From NCBI RefSeq assembly GCF_002079305.1, contig NZ_CP015039.1, positions 2,836,001 through 2,900,000 of the forward strand: a stretch of DNA of 64,000 nucleotides, given 5' to 3'. A program made the translations under genes and the position numbers. Numbering within the stretch: the stretch's first letter is position 1; each line of letters begins with the position of its first letter. Positions 34,280-43,341 of this stretch are shown piece after piece. The stretch comes from Rhodovulum sp. P5 (GTDB lineage Bacteria; Pseudomonadota; Alphaproteobacteria; Rhodobacterales; Rhodobacteraceae). The notes under the pieces are model-generated. The model was not told the DNA's origin. It worked only from the letters and a program-made list of their open reading frames with translations, and searched no databases.

Positions 34280-36222
34280 AGCGCACCTCCCGCGATGCAG
34301 AGGAAAGCGGCCGCCGCATCACGCGCCGGGCGCTTGTGGTCGGCGGTGCGCAGGCCCTGTTCGTGTCGGCCCTTGCCCTGCGGATGCGTCATCTTCAGGT
34401 CACGCAGGCCGATCAGTTCCGCCTGCTGGCCGAGGAAAACCGGATCAATATCCGTCTGATCGCCCCGGCGCGCGGGCTGATCTATGACCGCACCGGTCAC
34501 ATCGTGGCCGACAACGACCAGAACTACAGCATCGTCATCGTGCGCGAGGATGCCGGCGACCCGGACGAGGCGCTTGCGCGGCTGAACCGTCTGGTGCCCC
34601 TCGACGAGGAGACGATGGAGCGGGCCTTGAAGGAAATCCGCCGCCACAGCCCCTTCGTGCCGGTCACCATCGCCGACCGGATGCGGTGGGAAGACGTGGC
34701 CAGCGTGGCCGTCAACGCCCCGGTGCTGCCCGGCATTTCGCCCGAGGTCGGCATGTCGCGCAACTATCCCATGGGCCGGGATTTCGCCCATGTGGTGGGC
34801 TATGTCGGGCCGGTGTCGGACTATGACCTGTCCAAGATCGAGGACCCCGATCCGCTGTTGCAGATCCCGCGGTTTCAGATCGGCAAGACCGGGGTCGAGG
34901 CGAAATCGGAGTTGGACCTGCGCGGCAAGGCCGGCACCCGCCGAATCGAGGTGAACGCCGCTGGCCGGGTGATCCGCGAGCTTGACCGGATCGAGGGGCA
35001 GCCGGGATCGGAACTGCAACTGACCGTCGATGCCGGCTTGCAGAACTTCATGCAGGCCCGGCTGGGGGAGGAAAGCGCCGCCGCCGTGGTCATCGATCTG
35101 GAAGACGGCGATCTTCTCGGGATCGCCTCGTCGCCCAGTTTCGACCCCAACAAGTTCGTACGCGGCATTTCTGTGCCCGACTATCGTGCGCTGACGGAAA
35201 ACCCCTATCGGCCGCTGTCCAACAAGGCGGTGCAGGGGGCCTATCCGCCGGGATCGACCTTCAAGGTCGTCACGGCCCTTGCCGCGCTGGAAGACGGCGC
35301 CATCGGCCCGGGTGAAACCGTCTGGTGCCCCGGTTACATGGCGGTTGGCGGGCGACGGTTCCACTGCTGGCGCCGGGGCGGGCACGGCCATGTCGACCTG
35401 ATGAAAAGCCTGCAGCAGTCCTGCGACGTCTACTATTACGAGGTCGGTCAGCGGGTGGGCATCGACAAGATCGCCGCGATGGCCCGCAAGCTGGGTCTGG
35501 GGGAGCGTCACGACGTGCCGCTTTCGGCCGTGGTGGCCGGGATCGCCCCGGACAAGTTGTGGAAGCGCGAGAAACATGGAGAGGACTGGCTGCCCGGCGA
35601 CACGCTGAATGCCGCGATCGGGCAGGGCTATGTGCTGGCCAGCCCCCTGCAACTGGCGGTGATGAGCGCGCGGATCGCCACGGGGCGTGCCGTCCGGCCG
35701 CGGCTGATCAAATCGGTGGACGGGGTTGAACAACCGTCCGGCCGGGGGGAACCGCTGGATATCAGCCGGGCGAACCTGATCCGCATCCGCCGCGCGATGG
35801 ACGCGGTCGTCAACACCACCCGCGGCACGGCGCGCAGTTCCCGCGTGGTGGCCGAGGGGATGGAGATGGCCGGCAAGACCGGCACCAGCCAGGTGCGCAA
35901 CATCACGGCGGCCGAACGCGCCGCCGGCGTTTTCCGCAACGAAGACCTGCCGTGGAACCGGCGCGACCATGCCCTGTTCGTGGCGTTCGCCCCGGTGGAG
36001 CGCCCGCGCATCGCCGTGGCCGTCGTGGTCGAACATGGCGGCGGCGGGTCGAGTGCCGCGGCCCCCGTGGCGCGCGACATCACGCTGCGGGCGCTCTACG
36101 GCCGGGTGCCGCCGCTTTCGGCCTATCCCAAGGCGCAGCGCTGGAAGGTGGAGGAGCGGTTCCGCGGGCTGGAGCTTGACGATCCGGGCACGCCGACCTC
36201 CAGCGGGCGGAGCCGGGCATGA
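34276..36222 (+). CDS. mrdA: Penicillin-binding protein 2 (elongasome transpeptidase)
   Basis: A 648-residue class B PBP with one N-terminal membrane anchor (about residues 20-37). The pedestal domain begins at PARGLIYDR. The transpeptidase motifs are complete: S327-T-F-K330 (PPGSTFKVV), S382-C-D384 and K534-T-G536 (AGKTGTSQ). It cross-links peptidoglycan during cell elongation together with RodA, encoded next. Both gene junctions are ATGA overlaps. Confidence 0.97.
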   Translation: MKRTSRDAEESGRRITRRALVVGGAQALFVSALALRMRHLQVTQADQFRLLAEENRINIRLIAPARGLIYDRTGHIVADNDQNYSIVIVREDAGDPDEALARLNRLVPLDEETMERALKEIRRHSPFVPVTIADRMRWEDVASVAVNAPVLPGISPEVGMSRNYPMGRDFAHVVGYVGPVSDYDLSKIEDPDPLLQIPRFQIGKTGVEAKSELDLRGKAGTRRIEVNAAGRVIRELDRIEGQPGSELQLTVDAGLQNFMQARLGEESAAAVVIDLEDGDLLGIASSPSFDPNKFVRGISVPDYRALTENPYRPLSNKAVQGAYPPGSTFKVVTALAALEDGAIGPGETVWCPGYMAVGGRRFHCWRRGGHGHVDLMKSLQQSCDVYYYEVGQRVGIDKIAAMARKLGLGERHDVPLSAVVAGIAPDKLWKREKHGEDWLPGDTLNAAIGQGYVLASPLQLAVMSARIATGRAVRPRLIKSVDGVEQPSGRGEPLDISRANLIRIRRAMDAVVNTTRGTARSSRVVAEGMEMAGKTGTSQVRNITAAERAAGVFRNEDLPWNRRDHALFVAFAPVERPRIAVAVVVEHGGGGSSAAAPVARDITLRALYGRVPPLSAYPKAQRWKVEERFRGLELDDPGTPTSSGRSRA

Positions 36223-37364
36223 GTTATCTTGAATACACCGTCAAACGGGTGCCGACAGGGTTCAGCAAGCTGCTCTACGTCAACTGGGCGCTGGTCCTGC
36301 TGCTGTGCGCCGTGGCCGGGATCGGGTTCATGATGCTCTACTCGGTTGCGGGCGGGTCGCTGATGCCATGGGCAGAGCCGCAGATGAAACGCTTCGTGCT
36401 GGGCCTTGTGGCGATGTTCGTCGTGGCCTTTGTGCCGATCTGGTTCTGGCGGAACATGGCGGCGCTGGCCTATGGGCTGTCGATCTGCCTGCTGTTGGGG
36501 GTGGAACTGTTCGGCGCCGTGGGGATGGGGGCGCAACGCTGGATCGACCTTGGTTTCTTCCGGCTGCAGCCTTCCGAGGTGACGAAGATCACGCTGGTGA
36601 TGATGCTGGCAGCCTATTACGACTGGCTGGATATCCGCCGCGTGTCGCGCCCGGAATTCGTGGCGATCCCGCTGCTGTTGATCCTGATCCCGACGGGGCT
36701 TGTGCTGAACCAGCCCGACCTTGGGACTGCGTTGCTGCTGATGGCCGGGGGGGCCATCATGATGTTCCTCGCCGGTGTGCACTGGCTCTACTTCGCGGTG
36801 GTCGTGGTGCTGGGCGGGGGGCTGGTGGCCGGGGTGTTCTTCAGCCGCGGCACGCCATGGCAGCTTTTGAAAGACTACCAGTATCGGCGGATCGACACGT
36901 TTCTTGACCCCTCCACCGATCCGCTGGGGGCGGGATACCACATCACCCAGTCCAAGATCGCGCTGGGGTCCGGCGGTTGGGCCGGGCGGGGATTCATGCA
37001 GGGCACGCAGTCGCGGCTGAACTTTCTGCCCGAGAAACACACCGACTTCATCTTCACCACGCTGGCGGAGGAATTCGGCTTTGTCGGCGGCATATCGCTT
37101 CTGGCGCTTTACGTGCTGATCATCCTGTTCTGCGTGTTCTCGGCGTTGCAGAACCGGGACCGGTTCTCCTCGCTGCTCACGCTTGGGATCGCCTCGACCT
37201 TTTTCCTGTTCTTTGCGCTGAACATGTCGATGGTCATGGGGCTGGCCCCCGTGGTGGGGCTGCCCCTGCCGCTTGTGTCCTATGGCGGGTCGGCCATGCT
37301 GGTGCTGATGGTGGCTTTCGGGCTGGTGCAAAGCGCCCATATCCACCGGCCGCGGGGGGCGTGA
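36219..37364 (+). CDS. rodA: Rod shape-determining protein RodA (SEDS glycosyltransferase)
   Basis: A 381-residue SEDS-family polytopic protein with about ten membrane helices. Characteristic stretches are RWIDLGFFRLQPSEVTK, EKHTDFIFTTLAEEFGFVG and LPLPLVSYGGSAM. It polymerises lipid II with PBP2 during elongation. It is the last gene of the mre operon; the next gene starts 1 nt after its stop. Confidence 0.97.
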   Translation: MSYLEYTVKRVPTGFSKLLYVNWALVLLLCAVAGIGFMMLYSVAGGSLMPWAEPQMKRFVLGLVAMFVVAFVPIWFWRNMAALAYGLSICLLLGVELFGAVGMGAQRWIDLGFFRLQPSEVTKITLVMMLAAYYDWLDIRRVSRPEFVAIPLLLILIPTGLVLNQPDLGTALLLMAGGAIMMFLAGVHWLYFAVVVVLGGGLVAGVFFSRGTPWQLLKDYQYRRIDTFLDPSTDPLGAGYHITQSKIALGSGGWAGRGFMQGTQSRLNFLPEKHTDFIFTTLAEEFGFVGGISLLALYVLIILFCVFSALQNRDRFSSLLTLGIASTFFLFFALNMSMVMGLAPVVGLPLPLVSYGGSAMLVLMVAFGLVQSAHIHRPRGA

Positions 37365-37365
37365 G

Positions 37366-38298
37366 GTGCTGACCGTTCTGTTTTCCGCGCCCGCCCGGCG
37401 CTGGGCGGAATATGAGGCGCCCCTGACCACCGCGCTGGCAGAGGCCGGGATCGCGGCGAGGCTGGTGACCAAGGCCGACCGGCCCGGCGACGTGGATTAC
37501 ATCGTCTATGCCCCGAATGGCGGGCTGGAGGATTTTACGCCCTTCACCGGGTGCCGCGCGGTGCTCAGCCTTTGGGCGGGGGTCGAAACCATCGTCACGA
37601 ACCGGACCCTGACCCAGCCGCTCTGCCGGATGGTCGACGCGGGGTTGGAGGAAGGCATGGTCGAATGGGTGACGGGGCATGTGTTGCGCCATCACCTCGG
37701 GCTCGACCGGTACATTCTGAATGCCGACCGGACGTGGGCGCCGCAGGTGCCGCCCCTGGCCCGTGACCGGAGGGTGGCCGTGCTGGGCCTCGGTGCCCTT
37801 GGCCGGGCCTCTGCCGAGGCGCTGGCCGCGTTGCGCTTTCGGGTGCTGGGGTGGAGCCGGACAGCGCGGGATATCCCCGGCATCGACTGCCGGCACGGGC
37901 CGGACGGGTTGCGCGCTGTGCTTTCGCAGGCCGAGATCGTCGTGCTGTTGCTGCCCCTGACGGCAGAGACGGAGGGGCTGATGGATGCCGAGCGTCTGGG
38001 CTGGCTGCCGCAGGGTGCCGTGCTGCTCAACCCCGGTCGCGGGGCGCTGATCGACGATGACGCGCTGCTGGCAGCGCTTGATCGCGGGCAGGTGGGGCAT
38101 GCCACGCTGGATGTCTTCCGGGTCGAGCCGCTGCCCGAAGGGCATCCGTTCTGGGCGCATTCGCAGGTGACGGTCACGCCCCATATCGCGTCGGAAACCC
38201 GCGCGACGACCGCAGCGCGGGTCGTGGCCGAGAACATCCGCCGCGGCGAGGCGGGGGAGCCGTTCCTGTACCTGGTCGACCGCGACCGGGGATACTGA
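37366..38298 (+). CDS. ghrA: Glyoxylate/hydroxypyruvate reductase A-like 2-hydroxyacid dehydrogenase
   Basis: A 310-residue D-2-hydroxyacid dehydrogenase. It has the NAD(P)-binding VLGLGALGRASAEAL and RVLGWSRTARD (the Arg/Ser after the second strand favours NADPH), a catalytic Arg/Glu/His set (NPGRGALIDD, DVFRVEPLP, TPHIAS), as in the GhrA subgroup. It would reduce glyoxylate or hydroxypyruvate. The GTG start follows the rodA stop by 1 nt, so it is cotranscribed with the mre operon although functionally unrelated. Confidence 0.85.
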   Translation: MLTVLFSAPARRWAEYEAPLTTALAEAGIAARLVTKADRPGDVDYIVYAPNGGLEDFTPFTGCRAVLSLWAGVETIVTNRTLTQPLCRMVDAGLEEGMVEWVTGHVLRHHLGLDRYILNADRTWAPQVPPLARDRRVAVLGLGALGRASAEALAALRFRVLGWSRTARDIPGIDCRHGPDGLRAVLSQAEIVVLLLPLTAETEGLMDAERLGWLPQGAVLLNPGRGALIDDDALLAALDRGQVGHATLDVFRVEPLPEGHPFWAHSQVTVTPHIASETRATTAARVVAENIRRGEAGEPFLYLVDRDRGY

Positions 38299-38304
38299 GC
38301 GCGG

Positions 38305-39081
38305 TTATCGCAGGCGGGGCGGGGCGTCTGGGTCCGGCACGACGGACACCCGTTCTTGCACCGGGGCGGGCAGGTCGATCCGCACGCCTAAGCGGGCCAG
38401 CGCGACCGCGACGGGATCATCGGCGGCCAGACAGGCGACATCGACCGCGCCGTCCTCAAGCCCGCTGAACCGCACCGCGTCGGACACCGTGCGTGCGATG
38501 GCGTTTTCCGCGCCGGGCATCACGCCGCAAAAGGCCAGAAATACCCCGGTGCTGCCATCGTCCCCCCGCAGATCGGCCAGCCATGCGCTTTCAGCCAGTC
38601 CCGCGATTGCGCCCAGATGGGCATGCAGGGCCATCAGCAGCGGCCCATTCAGATCGCGCGGCGGGGTCAGCGCCTCTGGGCGCATGTCGACCGGGGCCGG
38701 CGGGGTGGCCAGAACCCGCGCCCACCAGTCGATGGCCTCTGCGGGCAGCAATTCGGCACTGTCCGTCCCGAAATTCACGCCCAGCCCCAGCCCCTTCCCG
38801 GCCAGCATGTCCGCCAGCACCCGGCCGGGCAGCGCGGCATAGGGGGACGGTGCGCCGGTAAAGGCGGTCAGACGCTCTTCGCTGTCGAAGGCGAGCACGA
38901 CCTGGCCATCCTCGGTCTCGAAGGCGGCAGGCACGATCTGATCGCCCTCGGCTTCGGCCTCCAGCAGCAGGATCATCTCGGCCGCCGCCAGCGCCCCGAA
39001 ATAGCGCAGGCGCGGCACGGTCTCGTCCGGGGCCGCGACCATCGCGCGGTGGGCCTGATCCAGCGGGGTTTCTTCGGTCAT
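38305..39081 (-). CDS. SseB family protein
   Basis: A 258-residue soluble protein. Residues about 1-130 resemble the SseB N-terminal domain (LDQAHRAMVAAPDETVPRL at the start, then LVLAFDSEERLTAF-like strands). The rest is probably the SseB C-terminal domain. Its function is unknown outside E. coli. The frame extends upstream, but ATG 39081 forms an ATGA overlap with the end of the uracil-DNA glycosylase-like gene and matches the family start. Confidence 0.75.
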   Translation of the reverse strand: MTEETPLDQAHRAMVAAPDETVPRLRYFGALAAAEMILLLEAEAEGDQIVPAAFETEDGQVVLAFDSEERLTAFTGAPSPYAALPGRVLADMLAGKGLGLGVNFGTDSAELLPAEAIDWWARVLATPPAPVDMRPEALTPPRDLNGPLLMALHAHLGAIAGLAESAWLADLRGDDGSTGVFLAFCGVMPGAENAIARTVSDAVRFSGLEDGAVDVACLAADDPVAVALARLGVRIDLPAPVQERVSVVPDPDAPPRLR

Positions 39082-39680
39082 GACAGTACCTCGTTCACGC
39101 GGGCGCGCAGGGCGGGGACGAGGTCGGCCTCGAACCACGGATTGCGCTTCAGCCACGCGGTATTGCGCCATGACGGGTGAGGCAAGGGGAAGATGCGCGG
39201 GCCGAAGCCTTGCCAGTCGGCGACGGTCTTCGTGACACCCGCCTTGGCCGCGGCCCCAAGGTGCCATTTCTGCGCATAGCCGCCGATCAGCAGGACCAGC
39301 GGCACCTCGCCCAATGCCGCCATCACCCCGGCGTGCCACGTCGCGGCGCATAGTGGCGGCGGGGGCAGGTCTGAACCGCGGGCATTGTAGCCGGGGAAGC
39401 AGAAGCTCATCGGCAAGACCGAAACCCGCGAAAGGTCGTAGAAGGTGCCCGCGTCGATCCCCATCCAGTCCCGCAGCCGGTCGCCGGAGGGATCGAAGAA
39501 CGGCTTGCCCGCCTGATGCACCCGCATTCCCGGGGCCTGTCCGCAGACAAGGATACGTGCGCCCGGCGCGAACCACGGGACCGGGCGCGGCGCATGGGCC
39601 GTCGCGGTGGCCGCGAAACGATCGGCGCAGAGGCGGCAGGCAGCGGTCTGGTCGCGCAGATGGTCAAGGGGGGTGGTCAT
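39078..39680 (-). CDS. Uracil-DNA glycosylase family protein (iron-sulfur type)
   Basis: A 200-residue UDG-fold protein. The first motif reads GQAPGMRVHQAGKPFFDPSG (family 4/5-like) and the last reads HPSWRN. CRLC at about residue 15 and further Cys residues (FCFPGYN, PPPLC) could hold a 4Fe-4S cluster. It probably acts in DNA base repair, but the motifs differ from those of well-studied families, so the substrate is uncertain. ATG 39680 was preferred to GTG 39686. It is coupled to the SseB gene by overlapping stop and start codons. Confidence 0.78.
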   Translation of the reverse strand: MTTPLDHLRDQTAACRLCADRFAATATAHAPRPVPWFAPGARILVCGQAPGMRVHQAGKPFFDPSGDRLRDWMGIDAGTFYDLSRVSVLPMSFCFPGYNARGSDLPPPPLCAATWHAGVMAALGEVPLVLLIGGYAQKWHLGAAAKAGVTKTVADWQGFGPRIFPLPHPSWRNTAWLKRNPWFEADLVPALRARVNEVLS

Positions 39681-39740
39681 GAACACGACTTAGGCGGTCA
39701 ACCGCGCAGCTGCAAATCGGGGCTTGATTTCATTTCGACG

Positions 39741-39750
39741 TTTCTAGAAA
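39741..39750. promoter_or_regulatory. Possible ArsR-family operator
   Basis: The perfect palindrome TTTCTAGAAA lies 10 nt before the regulator's ATG in an AT-rich patch, with a further ATTTC at 39732. ArsR/SmtB repressors bind such short AT-rich dyads over their own promoters. Confidence 0.4.
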
Positions 39751-39759
39751 TATTGAACC

Positions 39760-40104
39760 ATGAATCAGACCGCCTTCCCCGACCTGACCCTTGCGCGCAT
39801 GGCCTCTGCCTTTGCCGCGCTGGGATCCGAACAGCGGCTTTCGGTCCTGCGCACACTGGTGCGGGCGGGGCCAGAGGGGTTGCCGATCGGGCAGTTGGGC
39901 GCGCGGTCGGGGATCACCGGGTCCACCCTGACCCATCACATGAAAATCCTGGCGCAGGCCGGGCTGGTCACGCAGACGCGGCAGGGCCGGTCGATCATCT
40001 GTGCCGCGGCCGCCTATCCCGAGATGCAGGCGCTGTCGGACTTCCTGCTGTCGGAATGCTGCGCCGACGCCACCTGCCCGCATGAGGATCACGCCCATGG
40101 CTGA
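39760..40104 (+). CDS. ArsR/SmtB-family metal-responsive repressor
   Basis: A 114-residue winged-helix regulator. The HTH region (about residues 40-75) includes GARSGITGSTLTHHMKIL. The C-terminus ECCADATCPHEDHAHG holds three Cys and three His, a likely metal-sensing site. No clear ribosome binding site is seen. The gene overlaps the following permease by 8 nt, so it probably controls the permease in response to a metal. The inducing ion is unknown. Confidence 0.88.
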   Translation: MNQTAFPDLTLARMASAFAALGSEQRLSVLRTLVRAGPEGLPIGQLGARSGITGSTLTHHMKILAQAGLVTQTRQGRSIICAAAAYPEMQALSDFLLSECCADATCPHEDHAHG

Positions 40105-41143
40105 CACGACGCAAGTTCCCGCCCGCCTGCCCGCGCTCTGGCGCCGGATCGACAAGGCATGGCTGGCCATTCCCGTGATCCCGTTGCTGGTCGCGCTGTT
40201 TGATTCGCCGCAGACATGGCCGACCGTGGAATTCGCGGTGGGGGCGCTGGGCCATACTGCGCCCTTCATCGTCTTCGCCGTGCTTGCGGTCGCCTATCTG
40301 AAGGCCAGCGGGGCGGAGAGCCTTCTGGCCAAGGCGTTCGAGGGACGCACCGGCCGGATGATCGTGCTGGCCGCCCTGCTTGGCGGACTGTCGCCCTTCT
40401 GTTCGTGCGAGGTCATCCCCTTCATCGCGGCGCTTCTGGCGGTGGGGGCGCCCTTGTCGGCGGTCATGGCGTTCTGGCTCTCCTCGCCGCTGATGGACCC
40501 GGCGATGTTCTTGATCACGGCCGGGACGCTTGGCACCGGTTTTGCCGTGGCCAAGACCGTGGCGGCGATTTCTATCGGGATGCTGGGCGGCTTTCTGACG
40601 ATGACCTTCGCCGAAAGCCGCATCTTTGCCGATCCGCTCCGCCCCAAGAAATCCACCTGTTCCAGCGGTGGGTGCGGCTGCGGCAGTCCCGACCACTTCA
40701 AGGGGAAGCCGGTCTGGAAATTCTGGGCGCATGCCGACCGCCGCGCCACGTTCCGCGAAGCGGCACAGGAAAACGCGCTGTTCCTGTTCAAGTGGCTGGC
40801 CCTTGCCTACATGATCGAGGCGCTGATGCTGCACTATGTACCGGCAGACGCCGTGGCGGCGGTGCTGGGGGGCGAGGGGCTGAAGCCGATCCTGCTGGGC
40901 GCCATCGTCGGCGGGCCGGCCTATCTGAACGGCTATGCCGCGGTGCCGCTGGTCGACAGCCTGCTGCGGCAGGGGATGAGCGATGGCGCGGCGATGTCCT
41001 TCGTAATTGCGGGCGGTGTCAGTTGTATTCCGGCTGCGATCGCGGTCTGGGCGCTGGTCAAGCCGCGGGTTTTTGCCGCCTATGTAGGCTTTGCCAGTGT
41101 GGGTGCCGTTCTTGCGGGCCTGACCTGGGGCATGATCGCCTGA
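40097..41143 (+). CDS. Permease of the DUF318/SO_0444 type (metal efflux)
   Basis: A 348-residue polytopic membrane protein with about ten helices. The family motif GLSPFCSCEVIPFIAAL is near residue 100, and its second copy-like motif, SFVIAGGVSCIPAAIA, is near residue 310. A loop about residue 195 has a Cys cluster (CSSGGCGCGS). Family members export arsenicals or heavy metals. Translation is coupled to the ArsR regulator, which fits an inducible efflux pair. The long upstream extension of the frame was not used; ATG 40097 is the coupled start. Confidence 0.85.
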   Translation: MADTTQVPARLPALWRRIDKAWLAIPVIPLLVALFDSPQTWPTVEFAVGALGHTAPFIVFAVLAVAYLKASGAESLLAKAFEGRTGRMIVLAALLGGLSPFCSCEVIPFIAALLAVGAPLSAVMAFWLSSPLMDPAMFLITAGTLGTGFAVAKTVAAISIGMLGGFLTMTFAESRIFADPLRPKKSTCSSGGCGCGSPDHFKGKPVWKFWAHADRRATFREAAQENALFLFKWLALAYMIEALMLHYVPADAVAAVLGGEGLKPILLGAIVGGPAYLNGYAAVPLVDSLLRQGMSDGAAMSFVIAGGVSCIPAAIAVWALVKPRVFAAYVGFASVGAVLAGLTWGMIA

Positions 41144-41228
41144 CGGCTGTCCCCGTCCAAAGGGGCGGTTGCCCCTCATGGCCCGTTCGACTATCCAATC
41201 TGAAAGTCCTTAGCGGGTCGGTGGGGTC

Positions 41229-42503
41229 ATGTATCGCGTCTGGAATTTCGTCACGAACTATTCGCTGCTCCTGATCGGGGGCGCGGTCTTGGCACTGGCG
41301 TGGGTGAACCTGCATCCCCATTCCTACCACGACTTCGTCGAGTTCGTTCTGATCGACAACTTCTTCATCGGCCACGCGCATGAGGTCGAGGGGCATATCC
41401 ACCGAACGCTGACGGTCCATTACCTCGTCAACGACGTTCTGATGGCTTTCTTCTTCGCCATCGCCGCGAAAGAGGTGTGGGAGGCCATCATCCTCAAGAA
41501 CGGCTCTTTGAGGGGCAAGAAGGCGGCAACGCCGTTGTTTGCCACGGCGGGGGGCATGCTGGGGCCGATCACGGTGTATCTGGGTCTGGCCGCGATCCTT
41601 GGGTCTGACACGTTCGATGCGGTGTCCCGCGGATGGGCCATCCCGACCGCCACCGACATCGCATTTTCCTATCTCGTTGGTCGTATCGTCTTTGGCGCGG
41701 GTCATCCCGCGGTTCGGTTCCTGCTGCTTCTGGCCATTGCCGACGATGCGGCGGGGCTGATCATCCTTGCGGTCTTCTATCCGTCCGGCGAGTTGCAGCC
41801 CTTGTGGCTCCTCGTATCGGCGGGGGCGTCGCTGGCGACCTTTGTCTTCTTCAACTGGTTGCCGCGCATTCTGGACCGGGGCGACCAGTTGCGCCCGGTT
41901 TCAAGCTGGGTGCGAAAGTATCTCAGCTTCTGGCCCTATGCCGTTGCCGGTGCAGTCAGCTGGTACGGGTTTCAGGAGGCGGGGCTTCACCCCGCGCTGG
42001 GCCTTTTGCCGGTGGTGCCGGCCATTCCCCATGCTGACCGGGCCTTCGGCATCTTTTCGGAGGCCGAACAGTACCTGACGGACCTGTTGAACCAGATCGA
42101 GCATATGCTGAAATACCCGGTCGAGGTGATCCTGTTCTTCTTCGGCCTGTGCAATGCGGGGGTGGAGTTCTCGTCTATCGGGACGCCCACATGGCTGGTG
42201 CTCGCGGGGCTGCTGATCGGCAAGCCGGTGGGGGTTCTTGTCTTCGGTTGGCTGGCGGCACATCCGCTGCGCCTTGGCCTGCCGCAGGGTATGCGCACAG
42301 CCGATCTGTTCGTCGTCGGCTGCGTCGCGGCCATCGGCTTTACCGTGTCGCTGTTCATCGCCTCGGTCGCCTTCACCGGCGGAACGACGCTGGAAGGGAT
42401 CAACGTGCAGGATGCCGCGAAGATGGGGGCGCTGTTCAGTTTCGGTGCCGCGATCATCGCGATCACCGTTGGCAAGGTTCTGCGGGTCGAGAAACAGCAA
42501 TAG
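41229..42503 (+). CDS. nhaA: Na+/H+ antiporter NhaA
   Basis: A 424-residue NhaA antiporter with about twelve helices. The TATDIAFS motif is at residues 140-147 and the ion-binding pair is D172-D173 in ADDAAGL, equivalent to D163-D164 of E. coli NhaA. It exchanges cytoplasmic Na+ for protons and supports pH and salt tolerance. The N-terminus reads MYRVWNFVTNYSLLLIGG. It is a single-gene unit ended by a hairpin at 42543. Confidence 0.95.
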   Translation: MYRVWNFVTNYSLLLIGGAVLALAWVNLHPHSYHDFVEFVLIDNFFIGHAHEVEGHIHRTLTVHYLVNDVLMAFFFAIAAKEVWEAIILKNGSLRGKKAATPLFATAGGMLGPITVYLGLAAILGSDTFDAVSRGWAIPTATDIAFSYLVGRIVFGAGHPAVRFLLLLAIADDAAGLIILAVFYPSGELQPLWLLVSAGASLATFVFFNWLPRILDRGDQLRPVSSWVRKYLSFWPYAVAGAVSWYGFQEAGLHPALGLLPVVPAIPHADRAFGIFSEAEQYLTDLLNQIEHMLKYPVEVILFFFGLCNAGVEFSSIGTPTWLVLAGLLIGKPVGVLVFGWLAAHPLRLGLPQGMRTADLFVVGCVAAIGFTVSLFIASVAFTGGTTLEGINVQDAAKMGALFSFGAAIIAITVGKVLRVEKQQ

Positions 42504-42542
42504 CGCCGATAGCCGTCAGAGTAATTCTGTGCGACAGAAATG

Positions 42543-42575
42543 CGCCGGTCCTTCGTGACCGGCGTATGTCGTTTT
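42543..42575 (+). terminator. Terminator after nhaA
   Basis: CGCCGGTC (42543-42550) pairs with GACCGGCG (42557-42564) around CTTCGT, followed by TATGTCGTTTT. Confidence 0.72.
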
Positions 42576-42625
42576 AAGCCTGTGGTCGTCCAACTGGGGC
42601 GCAAGCAAGGCACCACCGATCCGGC

Positions 42626-42656
42626 AAACGAAAACGCCGCCCCAAGGGGCGGCGTT
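42626..42656 (-). terminator. Terminator after rpmE (minus strand)
   Basis: On the minus strand AACGCCGCCC and GGGCGGCGTT form a 10-bp stem (42633-42656), followed by TTCGTTT. It lies 25 nt after the rpmE stop and ends the ffh-to-rpmE gene row. Confidence 0.85.
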
Positions 42657-42681
42657 CGCATCAACGGAAAGGCAGCTTCGC

Positions 42682-42903
42682 TTAGAAGCCCAGGCCTTCG
42701 TATTTCTTCTTGAACTTCGACACACGGCCGCCGGTGTCCATCAGGCGGGACGAGCCGCCGGTCCAGGCCGGGTGCGCGGACGGGTCGATATCCAGCGCCA
42801 GCGTATCGCCTTCCTTGCCGTAGCAGGATTTCATCTGGATGATCGTGCCGTCGGTCAGCTTGACGTCGATGATGTGGTAATCGGGATGCAGGTCTTTTTT
42901 CAT
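42682..42903 (-). CDS. rpmE: 50S ribosomal protein L31
   Basis: A 73-residue L31, [19 protein letters not shown]. The usual zinc-binding Cys set is not complete (one Cys at SCYGKEG), so this is the zinc-independent form. It is the last gene of the block, 11 nt after rplS. Confidence 0.94.
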   Translation of the reverse strand: MKKDLHPDYHIIDVKLTDGTIIQMKSCYGKEGDTLALDIDPSAHPAWTGGSSRLMDTGGRVSKFKKKYEGLGF

Positions 42904-42914
42904 CGGTCCGCTCC

Positions 42915-43292
42915 TTACGCCTCGGCCTTGGGCTTGTAGTGGGTGTCCTCGGCGATCCGGGCGGATTTGCCCCGGCGCGAGCGCAGGTAATAGAGCTTGG
43001 CACGGCGCACGCGGCCACGGCGCACGACCTCGATCGAGTCTATGTTGGTGGAGTAGAGCGGGAACACCCGTTCCACGCCTTCACCGAACGAGATCTTGCG
43101 AACGGTGAAGCTGCCGGCGATGCCGCTGCCGTTCTTGCGGGCGATGCAGACGCCTTCGTAGTTCTGAACGCGGCTGCGGGTGCCTTCGGTCACCTTGTAG
43201 CCCACGCGGATCGTGTCGCCCGGCTTGAAGTCGGGGATCTTCTTGTCGAGGGCCGCGATCTGTTCGGCCTCGAGTTGTGCGATCATGTCCAT
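42915..43292 (-). CDS. rplS: 50S ribosomal protein L19
   Basis: A 125-residue L19 with the characteristic [14 protein letters not shown] and the [15 protein letters not shown]-terminal segment. The frame is open to 43385, but ATG 43292 has GGAGAA before it and gives the family N-terminus [18 protein letters not shown]. It follows trmD, the standard order. Confidence 0.97.
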   Translation of the reverse strand: MDMIAQLEAEQIAALDKKIPDFKPGDTIRVGYKVTEGTRSRVQNYEGVCIARKNGSGIAGSFTVRKISFGEGVERVFPLYSTNIDSIEVVRRGRVRRAKLYYLRSRRGKSARIAEDTHYKPKAEA

Positions 43293-43341
43293 CGCAATTC
43301 TCCATGTCACTCGCGGTTGGTCCGCGAAGGTGGTGCTGCCC

